Source of the DNA: Pseudomonas asiatica
Lineage (GTDB): Bacteria; Pseudomonadota; Gammaproteobacteria; Pseudomonadales; Pseudomonadaceae
Length of the DNA stretch: 64,000 nt
Assembly: GCF_040214835.1 (NCBI RefSeq)
Contig: NZ_CP157874.1
Coordinates: 4,096,001 to 4,160,000 of the forward strand
Reading direction: 5' to 3'
Position 1 is the stretch's first letter, and each line of letters begins with the position of its first letter. Positions 53,055 through 64,000 of this stretch are shown one piece after another. Under the pieces are notes generated by a model. The model saw only the letters and a program-made list of their open reading frames with translations, did no database searches and had not been told where the DNA came from. A program made the position numbers and the translations under genes.

Positions 53055-53507
53055 TTAAAGGTGATTCTGCCGCGGCAGGCGTTGTGACAGCTCGTCGAGC
53101 AAGCGCTGCTCGCGCTTGTCTTCGGCCCGCCGGGCTTCCTCCTGGTAGCGCTGCACCAGCTTGCGCAAGCCTTCCACCCGGGCATAGGCCTGCTGCCAGG
53201 TGCCGCGGGCGTTGTTGAGGTTGTTCTGGTGCCAGACCAGGCTCTGGCGCTGCTGGGTCATGGCCGTTTCCAGCTGCCCGAGGAAGCGCTGGTAATTGAC
53301 CAGCCAGCTACCGTTTACCCCCTGCCCGCCACGGTTGATCCACTGCAGTTGGTAGTCTTCGCGAAACCGTTCGAGTTCGGCCAGCTTGGCCTGTGCCGTG
53401 GCCACCTGCTGCTGGAACTGCCCAAGGCGCTGGGCCGCCTGGCGCTCGGCCTCTTCGGCCATGTCCACCACCGGCGCCAGGCGCGCGGCACGTCCGGGCA
53501 GTGCCAT
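53055..53507 (-). CDS. fliJ: Flagellar export chaperone FliJ
   Basis: A 150-residue almost wholly helical coiled-coil protein (MAEEAERQAAQRLGQFQQQV, AQAKLAELERFREDYQLQWI, C-terminal LVQRYQEEARRAEDKREQ). It lies 6 bases after fliI. FliJ links FliI to FlhA and escorts chaperones. Confidence 0.94.
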   Translation of the reverse strand: MALPGRAARLAPVVDMAEEAERQAAQRLGQFQQQVATAQAKLAELERFREDYQLQWINRGGQGVNGSWLVNYQRFLGQLETAMTQQRQSLVWHQNNLNNARGTWQQAYARVEGLRKLVQRYQEEARRAEDKREQRLLDELSQRLPRQNHL

Positions 53508-53513
53508 GGCCTA

Positions 53514-54872
53514 TCAACCGCCCGCCGGGGGCGCAAAGATCGCCCCCAACTGTTCGCGGCTTTGCGCCATGCCCACGCTCTCGCGCAGGCCCTGGCGCAA
53601 AAACTCCACCAGCTTCGATTGCAGCGCAATGGCCAGATCGGTTTCCGGGTCGCCACCCGCCACGTAGGCACCCACACTGATCAGGTCACGGCTTTGCGAC
53701 AGGCGCGACCACAGCTGCTTGAACTTTTGCGCCTGGCGCAAATGGTCGGCATCGACCACCTGAGGCATGACCCGACTGATCGAGGCTTCGATGTCGATAG
53801 CCGGGTAATGGCCTTCCTCGGCCAACCGCCGCGACAGCACGAAGTGGCCATCGAGCACACCACGCGCCGAGTCGGCAATCGGGTCCTGCTGGTCGTCACC
53901 CTCGGACAACACAGTGTAGAACGCGGTGATCGAACCACCGCCTGGCTCGCCGTTGCCGGCCCGCTCCACCAGCTTGGGCAGTTTGGCAAACACCGACGGC
54001 GGGTAACCCCGGGTGGCCGGCGGTTCGCCGATGGCCAAGGCGATTTCACGCTGGGCCTGGGCAAAACGGGTCAGCGAGTCCATCAGCAACAGCACGTTCT
54101 TGCCCTTGTCGCGGAAGTACTCGGCAATACGTGTGCAGTACATGGCGGCGCGCAGGCGCATCAGCGGCGCATCGTCGGCGGGCGAAGCGACCACCACCGA
54201 GCGCTTGAGGCCTTCTTCACCAAGGATATGCTCGATGAATTCCTTGACCTCGCGGCCCCGCTCGCCGATCAGGCCGACGACGATGATCTCGGCTTCGGTG
54301 AAGCGGGTCATCATGCCCAGCAACACCGACTTGCCCACACCGGTACCGGCGAACAGGCCCAGGCGCTGGCCGCGACCGACGGTGAGCAGGCCATTGATGC
54401 TGCGAATGCCCACGTCCAGCGGCTTGCTGATGGGGTCGCGGTTCAACGGGTTGATCACCGGGCCGTCCATCGGCACCCAGTCCTCGGCCTTCATCCCGCC
54501 CTTGCCATCCAGCGCGCGACCGGCGCCGTCGAGCACCCGGCCGAGCATGCTCATGCCCATGGGCAGGCGGCCGCTGTCATCCAGCGGCACCACCCGGGCG
54601 CCGGGGGCGATGCCGACAATGCTGCCGACCGGCATGAGGAATACCTTGGACCCGGCAAAGCCCATGACTTCGGCCTCCACCTGCACCGGGTGGTAGCTGT
54701 CGTCGTTGATTACCAGGCAGCGGCTGCCGACTGCAGCGCGCAGGCCTTCGGCTTCCAGGGTGAGGCCGACCATGCGCAGCAGGCGGCCTTCGACGATGGG
54801 CTGGGCCGGCAGCTCGATGGCCTCGGCGTAACTGCCCAGGCGCTTGCCGAAACTGGTGCGCTCAAGTTGCAT
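53514..54872 (-). CDS. fliI: Flagellar export ATPase FliI
   Basis: A 452-residue F1-like ATPase: Walker [32 protein letters not shown], and [20 protein letters not shown]. It energises the export gate, in complex with FliH and FliJ. The start at 54872 overlaps the fliH end by 11 bases. Confidence 0.97.
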   Translation of the reverse strand: MQLERTSFGKRLGSYAEAIELPAQPIVEGRLLRMVGLTLEAEGLRAAVGSRCLVINDDSYHPVQVEAEVMGFAGSKVFLMPVGSIVGIAPGARVVPLDDSGRLPMGMSMLGRVLDGAGRALDGKGGMKAEDWVPMDGPVINPLNRDPISKPLDVGIRSINGLLTVGRGQRLGLFAGTGVGKSVLLGMMTRFTEAEIIVVGLIGERGREVKEFIEHILGEEGLKRSVVVASPADDAPLMRLRAAMYCTRIAEYFRDKGKNVLLLMDSLTRFAQAQREIALAIGEPPATRGYPPSVFAKLPKLVERAGNGEPGGGSITAFYTVLSEGDDQQDPIADSARGVLDGHFVLSRRLAEEGHYPAIDIEASISRVMPQVVDADHLRQAQKFKQLWSRLSQSRDLISVGAYVAGGDPETDLAIALQSKLVEFLRQGLRESVGMAQSREQLGAIFAPPAGG

Positions 54873-55656
54873 CCGGGCTACCCACGGCGCGCTCTGGCAG
54901 GCTGTCCAGGTCTACCGACATGTCCGGCGCTGCCGGGTGCAGCGAATGGTCGTGCAACTGGTCGAACAGTTGTGCCACGGCTTTCTCGATGCGGGTTTCC
55001 ATGGTCGCGTCGATGCGGCTATGCGCGGTCTCGATACGGCAGCCGCCTGGTAGCAGTGCGCTGTCCTCGAGCAGCCGCCAGCTTTCCTCATGGCGCTCGC
55101 GCAGGGCCTTGGCCAGCTCGAAATCCTGCGGGTTGAGATGAATGCGGATATTGTCCGCGCCCATGGGCAGCAGCTTGAGCGCTTCGCGCAGTACCTGGGT
55201 TATCTGACTGGAATCGCCCCGCAGTTCGCGACCGATCACCTGGCGGGTCATGTGAGCCACCAGGTGGACCAGGGTTTTCTCGATCTGCGTGTCCTGCTCG
55301 GCGATCGGCTCCATCAGGTTGGTCATCAGCCGGTCGAGGCTCTCCAGCTTGGTCTTCAGGGCCTCTTCGGCTTCCTGGCGGACCTTGAGCTGGGTGCTAT
55401 GGAAGCCCTCGCGCTCACCGGTGGCGAAGCCTTCGTTGTAGGCCTCCTGGCGGATGGCCTCGAGTTCTTCCAGGGTCAGTGGCTGAACTTCTTCCAGCGG
55501 CACTTCCTCGACTTCTTCCTCGATTACCTCGGGTTCCGGCTCCGGTTCGGGCTCAGGCTCCGGTTCCGGGTCGAAGCTGGGCAGCGCCCATACATCCACG
55601 CCCTCGAGGTCGCGGGCGCGGATCAGGTCGCTGGGGTGATGTTCTTTGGTGGGCAT
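54862..55656 (-). CDS. fliH: Flagellar assembly protein FliH
   Basis: A 264-residue protein with an early acidic proline tract (a run of seven PE dipeptides near residue 27 to 42, then [10 protein letters not shown]) and a C-terminal stalk-like domain ([20 protein letters not shown]). It regulates FliI and ties it to FliN. The ATG at 55656 follows the palindrome at 55683-55738. Confidence 0.94.
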   Translation of the reverse strand: MPTKEHHPSDLIRARDLEGVDVWALPSFDPEPEPEPEPEPEPEVIEEEVEEVPLEEVQPLTLEELEAIRQEAYNEGFATGEREGFHSTQLKVRQEAEEALKTKLESLDRLMTNLMEPIAEQDTQIEKTLVHLVAHMTRQVIGRELRGDSSQITQVLREALKLLPMGADNIRIHLNPQDFELAKALRERHEESWRLLEDSALLPGGCRIETAHSRIDATMETRIEKAVAQLFDQLHDHSLHPAAPDMSVDLDSLPERAVGSPDAT

Positions 55657-55682
55657 GCTGTCATGTTCTCAAACCATGTTCA

Positions 55683-55738
55683 GCCGACACGGTCCCTGTG
55701 GGAGCGGGTTTACCCGCTCCCACAGGGACCGTGTCGGC
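55683..55738. repeat. Perfect 27-base-arm palindrome between fliG and fliH
   Basis: The arms are exact complements (GCCGACACGGTCCCTGTGGG and onward) with only 2 bases between them. The core CTGTGGGAGCGGGT is a REP arm, so this looks like two REPs joined head to head. In the transcript it would form a very strong hairpin inside the fli operon, between the fliG stop and the fliH start. Confidence 0.9.
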
Positions 55739-55756
55739 CTTCAGATCGCGAATACC

Positions 55757-56776
55757 TTAGATCATTTCCTCGGCACCCTTGCCGCCGAGCACGATCTCGC
55801 CGGCCTCGGCCATGCGGCGGGCGATGGTGAGGATTTCCTTCTGCGCCGTTTCCACGTCGCTGACCCGTACCGGCCCCTTGGCCTCCAGGTCGTCGCGCAA
55901 CAGCTCCGAGGCACGTTTGGACATGTTCTTGAAGATCTTGTCCTTGACCCGCTCGTCGGCGCCCTTGAGCGACACCACCAGCACGTCGGACGAGACTTCG
56001 CGCAGCAACGCCTGGATGCCACGGTCGTCGACGTCGGCCAGGTTGTTGAAGACGAACATCAGGTCTTCGATCTGCTCCGACAGGTCGCTGTCGATCTCGC
56101 GGATCGCGTCCATCAGTGCACCTTCCACCGAGCTGTCGAGGAAGTTCATGATGTCGGCGGCGCGCTTGATGCCGCCCAAAGTGGTACGCGCCGCGTTGGA
56201 GTTGCCCGAGAACTGCTTCTCGAGGATCTGGTTCAGCTCCTTCAGCGCCGCCGGCTGCACGGTGTTCAGCGACGACACGCGCAGGACGATGTCCAGGCGC
56301 ACCTTGTGGTCGAAGTTGCTCAGCACTTCGCCGGCCTGGTCGGGGTCGAGGTAGGCAACCACGATGGCCTGGATCTGCGGGTGCTCGTAGCGGATCACGT
56401 CGGCAACGGCGCGCGGCTCCATCCACTTCAGGCTGTCCAGGCCGCTGGTGTTGCCACCGAGCAGGATGCGGTCGACCAGGCCGTTGGCCTTGTCCTCGCC
56501 CAGGGCCTGGTTGAGCATCTTGCGGATATAGGCATCGGAGCCCACGCCCAGGCTGGTCTGGTCGCCGACGATTTCGACGAACTCGCTCATCACCTGCTCG
56601 ACCTGTTCACGGTGCACATTGCCCATCTGCGCCATGGCCACACCCACCCGCTGCACTTCCTTGGGCCCCATGTGCCGCAGCACCTGGGCGGCATCGGTCT
56701 CGCCCAGCGAAAGCAGGAGGATCGCCGCCTTGTCGACGCGGCTCAGCTTGGCGGTAACGGCTCGGTTATCACTCAT
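55757..56776 (-). CDS. fliG: Flagellar motor switch protein FliG
   Basis: A 339-residue protein: N-terminal FliF-binding part (KAAILLLSLGETDAAQVLRH), ARM-like middle with EHPQ motif (DVIRYEHPQIQAIVVAYL), and C-terminal domain with the charged torque helix region (GADERVKDKIFKNMSKRASE). It transmits torque from the stators to the rotor. It overlaps the end of fliF by 8 bases. Confidence 0.97.
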   Translation of the reverse strand: MSDNRAVTAKLSRVDKAAILLLSLGETDAAQVLRHMGPKEVQRVGVAMAQMGNVHREQVEQVMSEFVEIVGDQTSLGVGSDAYIRKMLNQALGEDKANGLVDRILLGGNTSGLDSLKWMEPRAVADVIRYEHPQIQAIVVAYLDPDQAGEVLSNFDHKVRLDIVLRVSSLNTVQPAALKELNQILEKQFSGNSNAARTTLGGIKRAADIMNFLDSSVEGALMDAIREIDSDLSEQIEDLMFVFNNLADVDDRGIQALLREVSSDVLVVSLKGADERVKDKIFKNMSKRASELLRDDLEAKGPVRVSDVETAQKEILTIARRMAEAGEIVLGGKGAEEMI

Positions 56777-58547
56777 CGGCGTTGATCCACTCTTTCACGA
56801 CCTGGGCAACGCGGCCCGGGTCTTCGGCCACCAGGCCTTTGATTGCGTTGAGCTGTGCCTCGTAACCCTCGTTCGGGCTAGGCAGCAGAATGCTTGTCGG
56901 GCCACCCAGACTGACGCGGTCGTTGGCCAGTTCGCCATCCAGACCCATCATGCCGCCCAGCTCCATGTCGCTATCCGGGGCAGCCTGCTTGCCGCCCCCT
57001 GTAATGTTGTTCAGCACCGGGCGCAGCACACCGAACACCAGCACCAGGATGAACACCACGCCCAGCACTTGCTTGACGATGTCCCAGAACCACGGCTGCT
57101 GGTAGAAGGCGATGTCGGTGATCTCTTCGCCGCGGTCGGCGGCGAACGGCACGTTGATCACCGTCACGCTGTCGCCACGGCTGGCATCGAAGCCGACCGC
57201 GTCCTGCACCAGGCGAGTGAAGCGTGCCAGGTCCTCGGCGCCCCATGGCGCACGGGTGGCGTCGCCGGTGGCCGGGTCGATCTTGACCTGGTCGTCCACC
57301 ACCACCGCCACCGACAGGCGGGTCATGCGCCCCTGCTGCTGGCGGGTGTGGCTGATGGAACGGTCCAGCTCGAAGTTCTTGGTGCTTTGCTGGCGCTTGT
57401 CCGACGGGTACGGCGCGAGCATCGGCTGGCCGGTGGCCGGGTCCATGATCTGCTGGCCGTTGGCATCCACCAGCGGCTGGCCAGGCTGGATGGCCGCGGC
57501 CGGGGTAGCGGCACCACCGGTGGTCTGCGGTGCCGAGGCCGGGCCTGGCGGCTGGTTGCTCAGCGCACCGGGCACACCTTGCGGGCCCTGGCTGCTGGCA
57601 CGTTGTTCATCGACCGACTGCTCGCTGCGCAGCGCCGGCTGGTCTGGGTTGAACTGCTCGGAGGTGGACTCGACCGCACTGAAGTCCAGGTCGGCGGACA
57701 CTTCGGCCTTGTAGCGGTCATTGCCCAGCACCGGCTGCAGGATGTTGTGCACCCGCTGGGTGAGCATGCTTTCCACCCGGCGGCTGTAGTCGAACTGTTT
57801 GCCTGCCTGGGTCAGGGCGGTGTCCTGGATCTGCTCGGACAGCAGGTTGCCCTTCTGGTCGACCACGGTGACCTGGGACTTGTCAAGTTCCGGCACGCTT
57901 GTTGCCACCAGGTTGACGATGGCCATCACCTGCCCGGCTTCCAGGGCACGGCCCGGGTACAGCTCGACCAGTACCGAGGCGCTGGGCTTGCGTTCGTCAC
58001 GCACGAACACCGAGCTTTTCGGGATGGCCAGATGCACGCGCGCGCCCTTGACGTTGTTCAGGCTGGACACGGTACGCGCCAGCTCGCCTTCCAGGCTGCG
58101 ACGGTAACGGGTGGCTTCCATGAACTGGCTGGTGCCCAGGCCCTGCTCCTTGTCGAGCAGCTCGAAACCGACGTTGCCATCGCTTGGTGCCACGCCGGCG
58201 GCCGCCAGTTTCAGGCGCGCACGGGAGAGGTCGTCGGCCTTGACCAGCAGAGCACCGGAATTGGGCTCGACGTTGTAGGGGATGTCGGCGGCGGCCAGGG
58301 TATCCATGACCTGCTTGGTGTCCATGCCCGCCAGGCTGCCGTACAGCGGACGGTAATCGGGTTGTTGCGACCACAGCACCACGGCAAAGCCGATCGCCAC
58401 GCTGGCGGCCAGGCCGACCAGAAGGCCGATCTGACGCAGCATGGGCATCTGCGCGATGTTTTCCAGAAACGCCATGCCGAACAGCGGCGGCTTGGCCGCG
58501 GGCGGGCCGCTTTTGGCAGGGGGGTTGTCGACGACTGCTTCAGCCAT
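56769..58547 (-). CDS. fliF: Flagellar MS-ring protein FliF
   Basis: A 592-residue protein with two helices (LRQIGLLVGLAASVAIGFAV near residue 40; WFWDIVKQVLGVVFILVLVF near residue 490) and a ring-building periplasmic part (ALLVKADDLSRARLKLAAAG, ARVHLAIPKSSVFVRDERKP). The cytoplasmic C-terminus binds FliG. It is the base of the motor. It lies about 15 bases after fliE. Confidence 0.97.
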   Translation of the reverse strand: MAEAVVDNPPAKSGPPAAKPPLFGMAFLENIAQMPMLRQIGLLVGLAASVAIGFAVVLWSQQPDYRPLYGSLAGMDTKQVMDTLAAADIPYNVEPNSGALLVKADDLSRARLKLAAAGVAPSDGNVGFELLDKEQGLGTSQFMEATRYRRSLEGELARTVSSLNNVKGARVHLAIPKSSVFVRDERKPSASVLVELYPGRALEAGQVMAIVNLVATSVPELDKSQVTVVDQKGNLLSEQIQDTALTQAGKQFDYSRRVESMLTQRVHNILQPVLGNDRYKAEVSADLDFSAVESTSEQFNPDQPALRSEQSVDEQRASSQGPQGVPGALSNQPPGPASAPQTTGGAATPAAAIQPGQPLVDANGQQIMDPATGQPMLAPYPSDKRQQSTKNFELDRSISHTRQQQGRMTRLSVAVVVDDQVKIDPATGDATRAPWGAEDLARFTRLVQDAVGFDASRGDSVTVINVPFAADRGEEITDIAFYQQPWFWDIVKQVLGVVFILVLVFGVLRPVLNNITGGGKQAAPDSDMELGGMMGLDGELANDRVSLGGPTSILLPSPNEGYEAQLNAIKGLVAEDPGRVAQVVKEWINADE

Positions 58548-58562
58548 GGTTTACGTCCGTCC

Positions 58563-58895
58563 TCAAACCGGCATCTGCATGATGTCCTGGTACGCCTGGA
58601 CCAGCTTGTTGCGTACCTGGGTCAGGGCCTGCATCGACACGCTGGCCTTTTGCGAAGCGATCATCACGTCGGTCAGGTCGACGCCACTCTTGCCGATCTC
58701 GAAAGCGTTGGCCAACTGGGTCGAAGCCTGCTGCGTCTCATGCACCTTGCCGATGGCCTGGCCGAGCATGTCGGCAAAGGTACTTTGCCCGGGTGCCAAC
58801 TCGGGGGCGGCGGCCACCTTGGGCAGCGACATGGCATCGGCCTGCATGGCCCGCATGTCCAACATCAGACGATTGAATTCAACACCTTGGCTCAT
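58563..58895 (-). CDS. fliE: Flagellar hook-basal body protein FliE
   Basis: A 110-residue protein: [20 protein letters not shown] at the N-terminus and the FliE core [20 protein letters not shown], then [16 protein letters not shown]. It joins the MS ring to the rod. First gene of the fliEFGHIJ operon, under a sigma54-type promoter. Confidence 0.96.
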   Translation of the reverse strand: MSQGVEFNRLMLDMRAMQADAMSLPKVAAAPELAPGQSTFADMLGQAIGKVHETQQASTQLANAFEIGKSGVDLTDVMIASQKASVSMQALTQVRNKLVQAYQDIMQMPV

Positions 58896-58956
58896 GACCC
58901 TTCTCTCTCCTGCGGCCGCATTTTTTTGACAGTGATGCGGCGGATAGCCAACCTAA

Positions 58957-58972
58957 AGCAACAAAGGTGCCA
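58957..58972 (-). promoter_or_regulatory. Sigma54-type promoter upstream of fliE
   Basis: The minus strand reads TGGCACCTTTGTTGCT, a near-consensus -24/-12 element with 10 bases between the GG and GC pairs, about 60 bases upstream of the fliE ATG. FleR or FleQ would activate it. Confidence 0.78.
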
Positions 58973-59009
58973 GCCTTGGGAATCACCGCCCCGTGCGCTT
59001 GCGCGATCT

Positions 59010-59130
59010 TTGTAGGAGCGGCCTTGTGTCGCGACAGGGGCGCGGAGCGGCCCCACATCTGCGCTTCGCCGCCGATATCGCCGGGGCCGCCTTGCGGCCC
59101 TATCGCGACACAAGGCCGCTCCTACAGGGG
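59010..59130. repeat. Second repeat family, inverted pair
   Basis: Facing arms TGTAGGAGCGGCCTTGTGTC and complement between fleR and fliE, with inner GCGGAGCGGCCCC and GGGGCCGCCTTGCGGCCC. It may act as the end of the fleSR transcript. Confidence 0.88.
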
Positions 59131-59157
59131 TCGCATCTGCAGCAGCTGCAGTGTCAA

Positions 59158-60512
<1,355 letters not shown>

Positions 60513-60513
<1 letters not shown>

Positions 60514-61730
60514 TACATGCCCTCCGCCAGTTGCCCGTCGATCAACGGCAGCTCCACCCGCACACAGGTACCACGGCCAACCTTCGAGCGCAGGCGCAGC
60601 GTACCCTGGTGCGCACGCACCACAGCCTTGACCACGGCCAGGCCCAGGCCGGTGCCAGTGGCCTTGGTGGTCAGGAACGGCTCGCCCAGGCGGCCGAGCA
60701 GGTCGCCATCGATGCCACTGCCGGCGTCGCTTACACACAGGTGCAGACTGCGCTCGCGGCGCAACAGGTGCACCTTCAGTCGCGCCGGGCCGTCGCTGGC
60801 TTGCAGCGCATTTTCGATCAGGTTGAGCAATGCACCAACCAGGGTGTCCCGGTTGCACAGCAGCTCACCCAGGTGGCTGTCACACTGCCAGCGCACGGCG
60901 TGCCCTTGCACATGCGCCTGGGCAGCCTGCTGCAGGGCCTGGAACAAGGCTTTTGGCGTGACTCGATCATTCAGCGGCAGCTCGCCACGGGCGAATACCA
61001 GCATGTCGCGCACCTGGTGTTCCAGCTCGTGCAGGCGCTCCTTCAGGGTGCCGGCAAAGCGCTGGCGGGTTTCCGCGCCCAGCTCTTGTTCGGGATCAGC
61101 CAGGTGGCTGGCGTAGAGCATCGCCGCCGACAGTGGCGTGCGGATCTGGTGCGCCAGCGAGGCGACCATGCGCCCCAGCGAAGACAGGCGCTCGTGGCGA
61201 GCCAGCTGGTCTTGCAGGCGACGGGTTTCGGTCAGGTCGTTGAGCAACACCAACTGGCCAGGCTCGGCATCCAGCGAGCGAGTGGCAATGGACAGACGGC
61301 GGCCATCGCGCAGCGAGACTTCGTGACCGTCATCCTTGCGCGGGGCAAAGCTGCGGGCGATCACCTGGCGCCACAGCTGGCCGACCAGCGGCTCGCCGAG
61401 CAGTTCGCAGGCGGCCGGGTTGGCTTCGCGTACCAGGCCCTGGCCATCGATCACGATCACCCCGCCGGGCAGCAGGTCCAGCAGGTTCTGCAGGCGGTTG
61501 GCCAGGCGTTCCTTTTCGCTCAGTTCATCGATGCGCTGGGCGCTGACCACCGCCAGCTCGCCCTTGAGTTCGCTGACCCGGGCTTCGAGCAGGCTGTAGG
61601 ACTGGCTCAGTTGGGTGGATACCTGACTGAACAGGGCGAAGGCCTGCTCGAGACCCTGACGGCTTTCCTGCTCGATCGGGGTTTGCCCCTGCGGATCGGG
61701 GGCTAGGGATACGTGGGCGGCCTGGGGCAT
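60513..61730 (-). CDS. fleS: Sensor histidine kinase FleS
   Basis: A 405-residue soluble kinase. A coiled coil (SLLEARVSELKGELAVVSAQ) and a PAS domain (LLDLLPGGVIVIDGQGLVRE) precede the HisKA motif VASLAHQIRTPLSAAML and the HATPase N and G boxes (LLNLIENALQASDG, VSDAGSGIDGDLL, KATGTGLGLAVVKAVV). No membrane segment is seen, so its signal is cytoplasmic. It pairs with FleR and is under a sigma54-type promoter. Confidence 0.94.
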
Positions 61731-61783
61731 CTTGCTCTCTCGCGTGGCTGACCGTCATAAAAACGGTGTGTTGCCAGCGGTGT

Positions 61784-61799
61784 AGCAATAGCCGTGCCG
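61784..61799 (-). promoter_or_regulatory. Sigma54-type promoter upstream of fleSR
   Basis: The minus strand reads CGGCACGGCTATTGCT, with GG and GC separated by 10 bases, about 55 bases upstream of the fleS ATG. FleQ is the expected activator. Only the first base differs from TGGCAC. Confidence 0.72.
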
Positions 61800-61810
61800 G
61801 AGATAGGGAT

Positions 61811-62103
61811 TTGGGTTGGCTGTGCCGGCCTCTTCGCGGGTGAACCCGCTCCCACAGAGACCGCGCAGGCTTCAAGCCTTGCTCAGTACTGGGGATTTTG
61901 GCTCCCTGTGCCGGCCTCTTCGCGGGCATGCCCGCCCCCACAGGGACCGTGCAGGCTTCAAGCCTTGCGCAGTACTGGAGATTTTGGCTCCCTGTGCCGG
62001 CCTCTTCGCGGGCATGCCCGCTCCCACAGGGATATCACCGAATTCAAGCTGTGCATCGATCCTGTGGGAGCGGGCGCGCCCGCGAAGAGGCCGGTACAGG
62101 CAA
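61811..62103. repeat. REP array with 86-base direct periodicity
   Basis: The 383-base gap between fleS and fleQ holds three direct copies of a unit that repeats every 86 bases (TGTGCCGGCCTCTTCGCGGG at 61821, 61907 and about 61993; inter-arm part CAGGCTTCAAGCCTTG), closed by one inverted arm at 62061-62103. The REP centres change from GGTGAACCC to GGCATGCCC and GGGCGCGCCC. Confidence 0.88.
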
Positions 62104-62113
62104 CCGCCAGCCG

Positions 62114-63589
62114 TCAATCCTCCGCCTGTTCCTCGCCGCCCTGGCGGCTCATGCCGTACTTGCGCATCTTCTCGACCAGGGTGGTACGACGTATACGCAA
62201 ACGTTCAGCCGCGCGCGCAACGATACCGTTGGCATCATCCAGCGCCTGCTGGATCAGGCCCTGCTCCAGGCTACCCAGGTAGTCCTTCAGGTCCAGGCCT
62301 TCAGGTGGCAGCATGGCGTGGTTGCTGAAGTTCGGCGTATGGCCGTTGATCGCCACGCGCTCTTCCAGGTCGCTGCGCAGGCTGTCGACCATCTGCTCGT
62401 CTTCGTCATCAACGTAACGGAATTTCTTCGGCAGCTCGGACACGCCAATCACCCCGTACGGGTGCATGATCGCCATGCGCTCGACCAGGTTGGCCAGCTC
62501 GCGAACGTTGCCCGGCCAGCCGTGGCGACACAGCGACATGATCGACGCGGAGTTGAAGCGGATGGACCCGCGCTTCTCGTGCTCCATGCGCGAGATCAGC
62601 TCGTTCATCAGCAGCGGGATGTCTTCCACCCGCTCACGCAGTGGCGCCATCTCGATGGGGAACACGTTCAGGCGGTAGTACAGGTCTTCGCGGAACGTGC
62701 CCTCCTCGATCATGGTCTCGAGGTTCTTGTGGGTCGCGGCAATGATGCGCACATCGATGCTCTGGGTCTTGTTGCTGCCCACGCGCTCGAAGGTACGTTC
62801 CTGCAGCACGCGCAACAGCTTGACCTGCATCGGCAACGGCATGTCGCCGATTTCGTCGAGGAACAGGGTACCGCCGTTGGCCAGCTCGAAACGCCCGGCA
62901 CGGCTGGTGATCGCCCCGGTGAAGGCGCCCTTCTCGTGGCCGAACAGTTCGCTTTCCAGCAGCTCGGCCGGGATCGCGCCGCAGTTGACCGGCACGAACG
63001 GCGCCTCGCGGCGCTTGGAATGGTAGTGCAGGTTGCGCGCGACCACTTCCTTGCCGGTGCCGGACTCACCCAGGATCAGCACGCTGGCATCGGTATCAGC
63101 CACCTGCTGCATCATCTGCCGCACGTGCTGGATGGCACGGCTGGTACCGACCAGGCTGCGGAACAGGTTGGGTTCGCGCTGGCGACCACGCTCGCGCGCC
63201 TGGTCGTACATCTCGCGATAGACCTGGGCACGGTGCAGCGAATCCAGCAGCTGGCTGTAGCTTGGCGGCATTTCCAGGTTGGAAAGCACCCGGCGGCGAA
63301 GGTCTTCCGGGAACTCCGCAGAAGAAATTTCACCTAAAAGCAGAACCGGAAGGAACTCATCCCACCCAGCCACTGTCTTAACGAGCCCAAGCACACTGCC
63401 CGGGGCGTTTACAGTGCCGATGAGCACGCACAGCACTTCGCGACTCGAAGACAATGGCTCGACCACCTGCTGCCAGTCCTGGCTGGAGCAAGCGAGGTTT
63501 TCTTCGCCGAGGAAGTTAAGCACCACCGCCAGGTCGCGGCGGCGTGCGCTGTCGTCGTCGATCAGCAGAATCTTGGTTTCACGCCACAT
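62114..63589 (-). CDS. fleQ: Flagellar master regulator FleQ
   Basis: A 491-residue sigma54 activator: an atypical receiver-like N-terminal domain ([20 protein letters not shown]), AAA+ domain (Walker [60 protein letters not shown]) and Fis-type HTH ([20 protein letters not shown]). It heads the flagellar hierarchy, binds c-di-GMP and is restrained by FleN. It lies upstream of fleSR with the REP array in between. Confidence 0.97.
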   Translation of the reverse strand: MWRETKILLIDDDSARRRDLAVVLNFLGEENLACSSQDWQQVVEPLSSSREVLCVLIGTVNAPGSVLGLVKTVAGWDEFLPVLLLGEISSAEFPEDLRRRVLSNLEMPPSYSQLLDSLHRAQVYREMYDQARERGRQREPNLFRSLVGTSRAIQHVRQMMQQVADTDASVLILGESGTGKEVVARNLHYHSKRREAPFVPVNCGAIPAELLESELFGHEKGAFTGAITSRAGRFELANGGTLFLDEIGDMPLPMQVKLLRVLQERTFERVGSNKTQSIDVRIIAATHKNLETMIEEGTFREDLYYRLNVFPIEMAPLRERVEDIPLLMNELISRMEHEKRGSIRFNSASIMSLCRHGWPGNVRELANLVERMAIMHPYGVIGVSELPKKFRYVDDEDEQMVDSLRSDLEERVAINGHTPNFSNHAMLPPEGLDLKDYLGSLEQGLIQQALDDANGIVARAAERLRIRRTTLVEKMRKYGMSRQGGEEQAED

Positions 63590-63692
63590 GCAATAGCAAC
63601 TTCCCTAGTCATATCGGCGCCCGAGGGCGTGCTCGACATCATTCCGACTGAATGGTCAGTGTTCGGACGTCTGAAATTCGAAAACAGCCACT

Positions 63693-63721
63693 AGTAAAGT
63701 CAAAAAACACCAGCCAGTCAA
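63693..63721 (-). promoter_or_regulatory. Possible sigma70-type promoter of fleQ
   Basis: On the minus strand TTGACT and TTTACT are separated by 17 bases, about 105 bases upstream of the fleQ start. The -10 match is 4 of 6, so this is tentative. Confidence 0.35.
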
Positions 63722-63755
63722 ATTAATGGCGCATGGCTTTTGGCAACATCTGTGG

Positions 63756-64000
63756 TCAGGTGAATAGATGGTATACCTTTGCCGCATTCTTCGCCTGACG
63801 GATTTTCGTCATTTCATCCACCAAGGATTGACGTTCGCCACTTGCAACATCGATTAGTTGACGGTATACGGCCAGCAACTGCTCAAGGCTGGCACTGACA
63901 TCGGCCTCGTTGCCTTTCGCCTCGCTCACCATGTCACCGATGCGCAAGCGGCATTCCAGGTCCAGCTCACCCACCGCTTCCCAGTTGCGCTCGGCCAGCG
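63756..64000 (-). CDS. fliT: Flagellar protein FliT (partial, runs off the right edge)
   Basis: The last about 81 codons of a small helical protein: LAERNWEAVGELDLECR at the window edge, then SASLEQLLAVYRQLIDVASG and MTKIRQAKNAAKVYHLF at the C-terminus. This matches FliT, the FliD export chaperone, which in Pseudomonas lies between fliS and fleQ. The frame stays open to position 64000, so the start is outside the window; the GTG at 63974 is internal. Confidence 0.8.
   Translation of the reverse strand, partial: LAERNWEAVGELDLECRLRIGDMVSEAKGNEADVSASLEQLLAVYRQLIDVASGERQSLVDEMTKIRQAKNAAKVYHLFT

Noticed and set aside
61811..62103. Regular repeats that could suggest a CRISPR array
   Set aside because: The repeats are REP palindromes with an 86-base period and repeated spacers, not short identical repeats with unique spacers, and no cas gene is present.

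Overview
This 64 kb window is a GC-rich chromosomal segment from a Pseudomonas, most likely of the P. putida group. The reasons are the gene order (fleQ-fleSR-fliEFGHIJ-hsbAR-hptB-fliKLMNOPQR-flhBAF-fleN-fliA-che-mot-parCP-cheW, then ccm), the many REP-type palindromes with the core GCGGGTAAACCCGCTCCCACAGG or its variants, and the style of the encoded proteins. No rRNA, tRNA, CRISPR array, insertion sequence or prophage was seen.

Left part (1 to about 13.9 kb): a mixed metabolic and accessory region. It holds a short RHS-core protein with an unassigned C-terminal domain, a voltage-gated-type potassium channel, a periplasmic sulfate-binding protein, an rRNA-methyltransferase-like enzyme, an EamA exporter divergent from an Lrp/AsnC regulator, an NCS1 permease followed by an Asp/Glu/hydantoin racemase-family enzyme, a histidine phosphatase, two unrecognised small genes, an FKBP, a GFA-family protein, a PhzF-like isomerase and a 2-hydroxyacid dehydrogenase. 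REP pairs separate most of these units.

Middle left (13.4 to 20.8 kb, minus strand): a lipoprotein, then the complete cytochrome c maturation operon ccmABCDEFGHI, read right to left, mostly with overlapping stop and start codons. CcmD (58 codons) was found by direct translation.

Middle (21 to 28.7 kb, plus strand): a second FliK-type protein and an FlhB C-terminal-like protein (FlhX), then a tandem, translationally coupled pair of roughly 920 to 950 residue proteins. Their C-terminal third carries a TcdA/TcdB-like (GT44) glycosyltransferase signature, with W, D-x2-R and D-x-D-D at spacings that fit the clostridial toxins. The pair lies between flagellar/ccm and chemotaxis genes and is the most striking accessory feature of the window.

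Right part (28.8 to 64 kb, minus strand): one long flagellar and chemotaxis block. FleQ is the sigma54 master activator, and FleS/FleR is the second-tier two-component system. FliE to FliR, FlhA and FlhB build the basal body and export gate. FlhF and FleN set flagellar position and number, and FliA is sigma28. CheYZAB and CheW signal to the switch, MotC/MotD are stators, and ParC/ParP place the chemosensory arrays. HptB-HsbR-HsbA form a phosphorelay and anti-sigma-antagonist switch inserted in the cluster. Sequences matching sigma54 -24/-12 promoters precede fliE, fleS and fliL. The right edge cuts through fliT.

All functions are inferred from reading the translations. Family assignments come from memory of motifs and gene order, not from searches.
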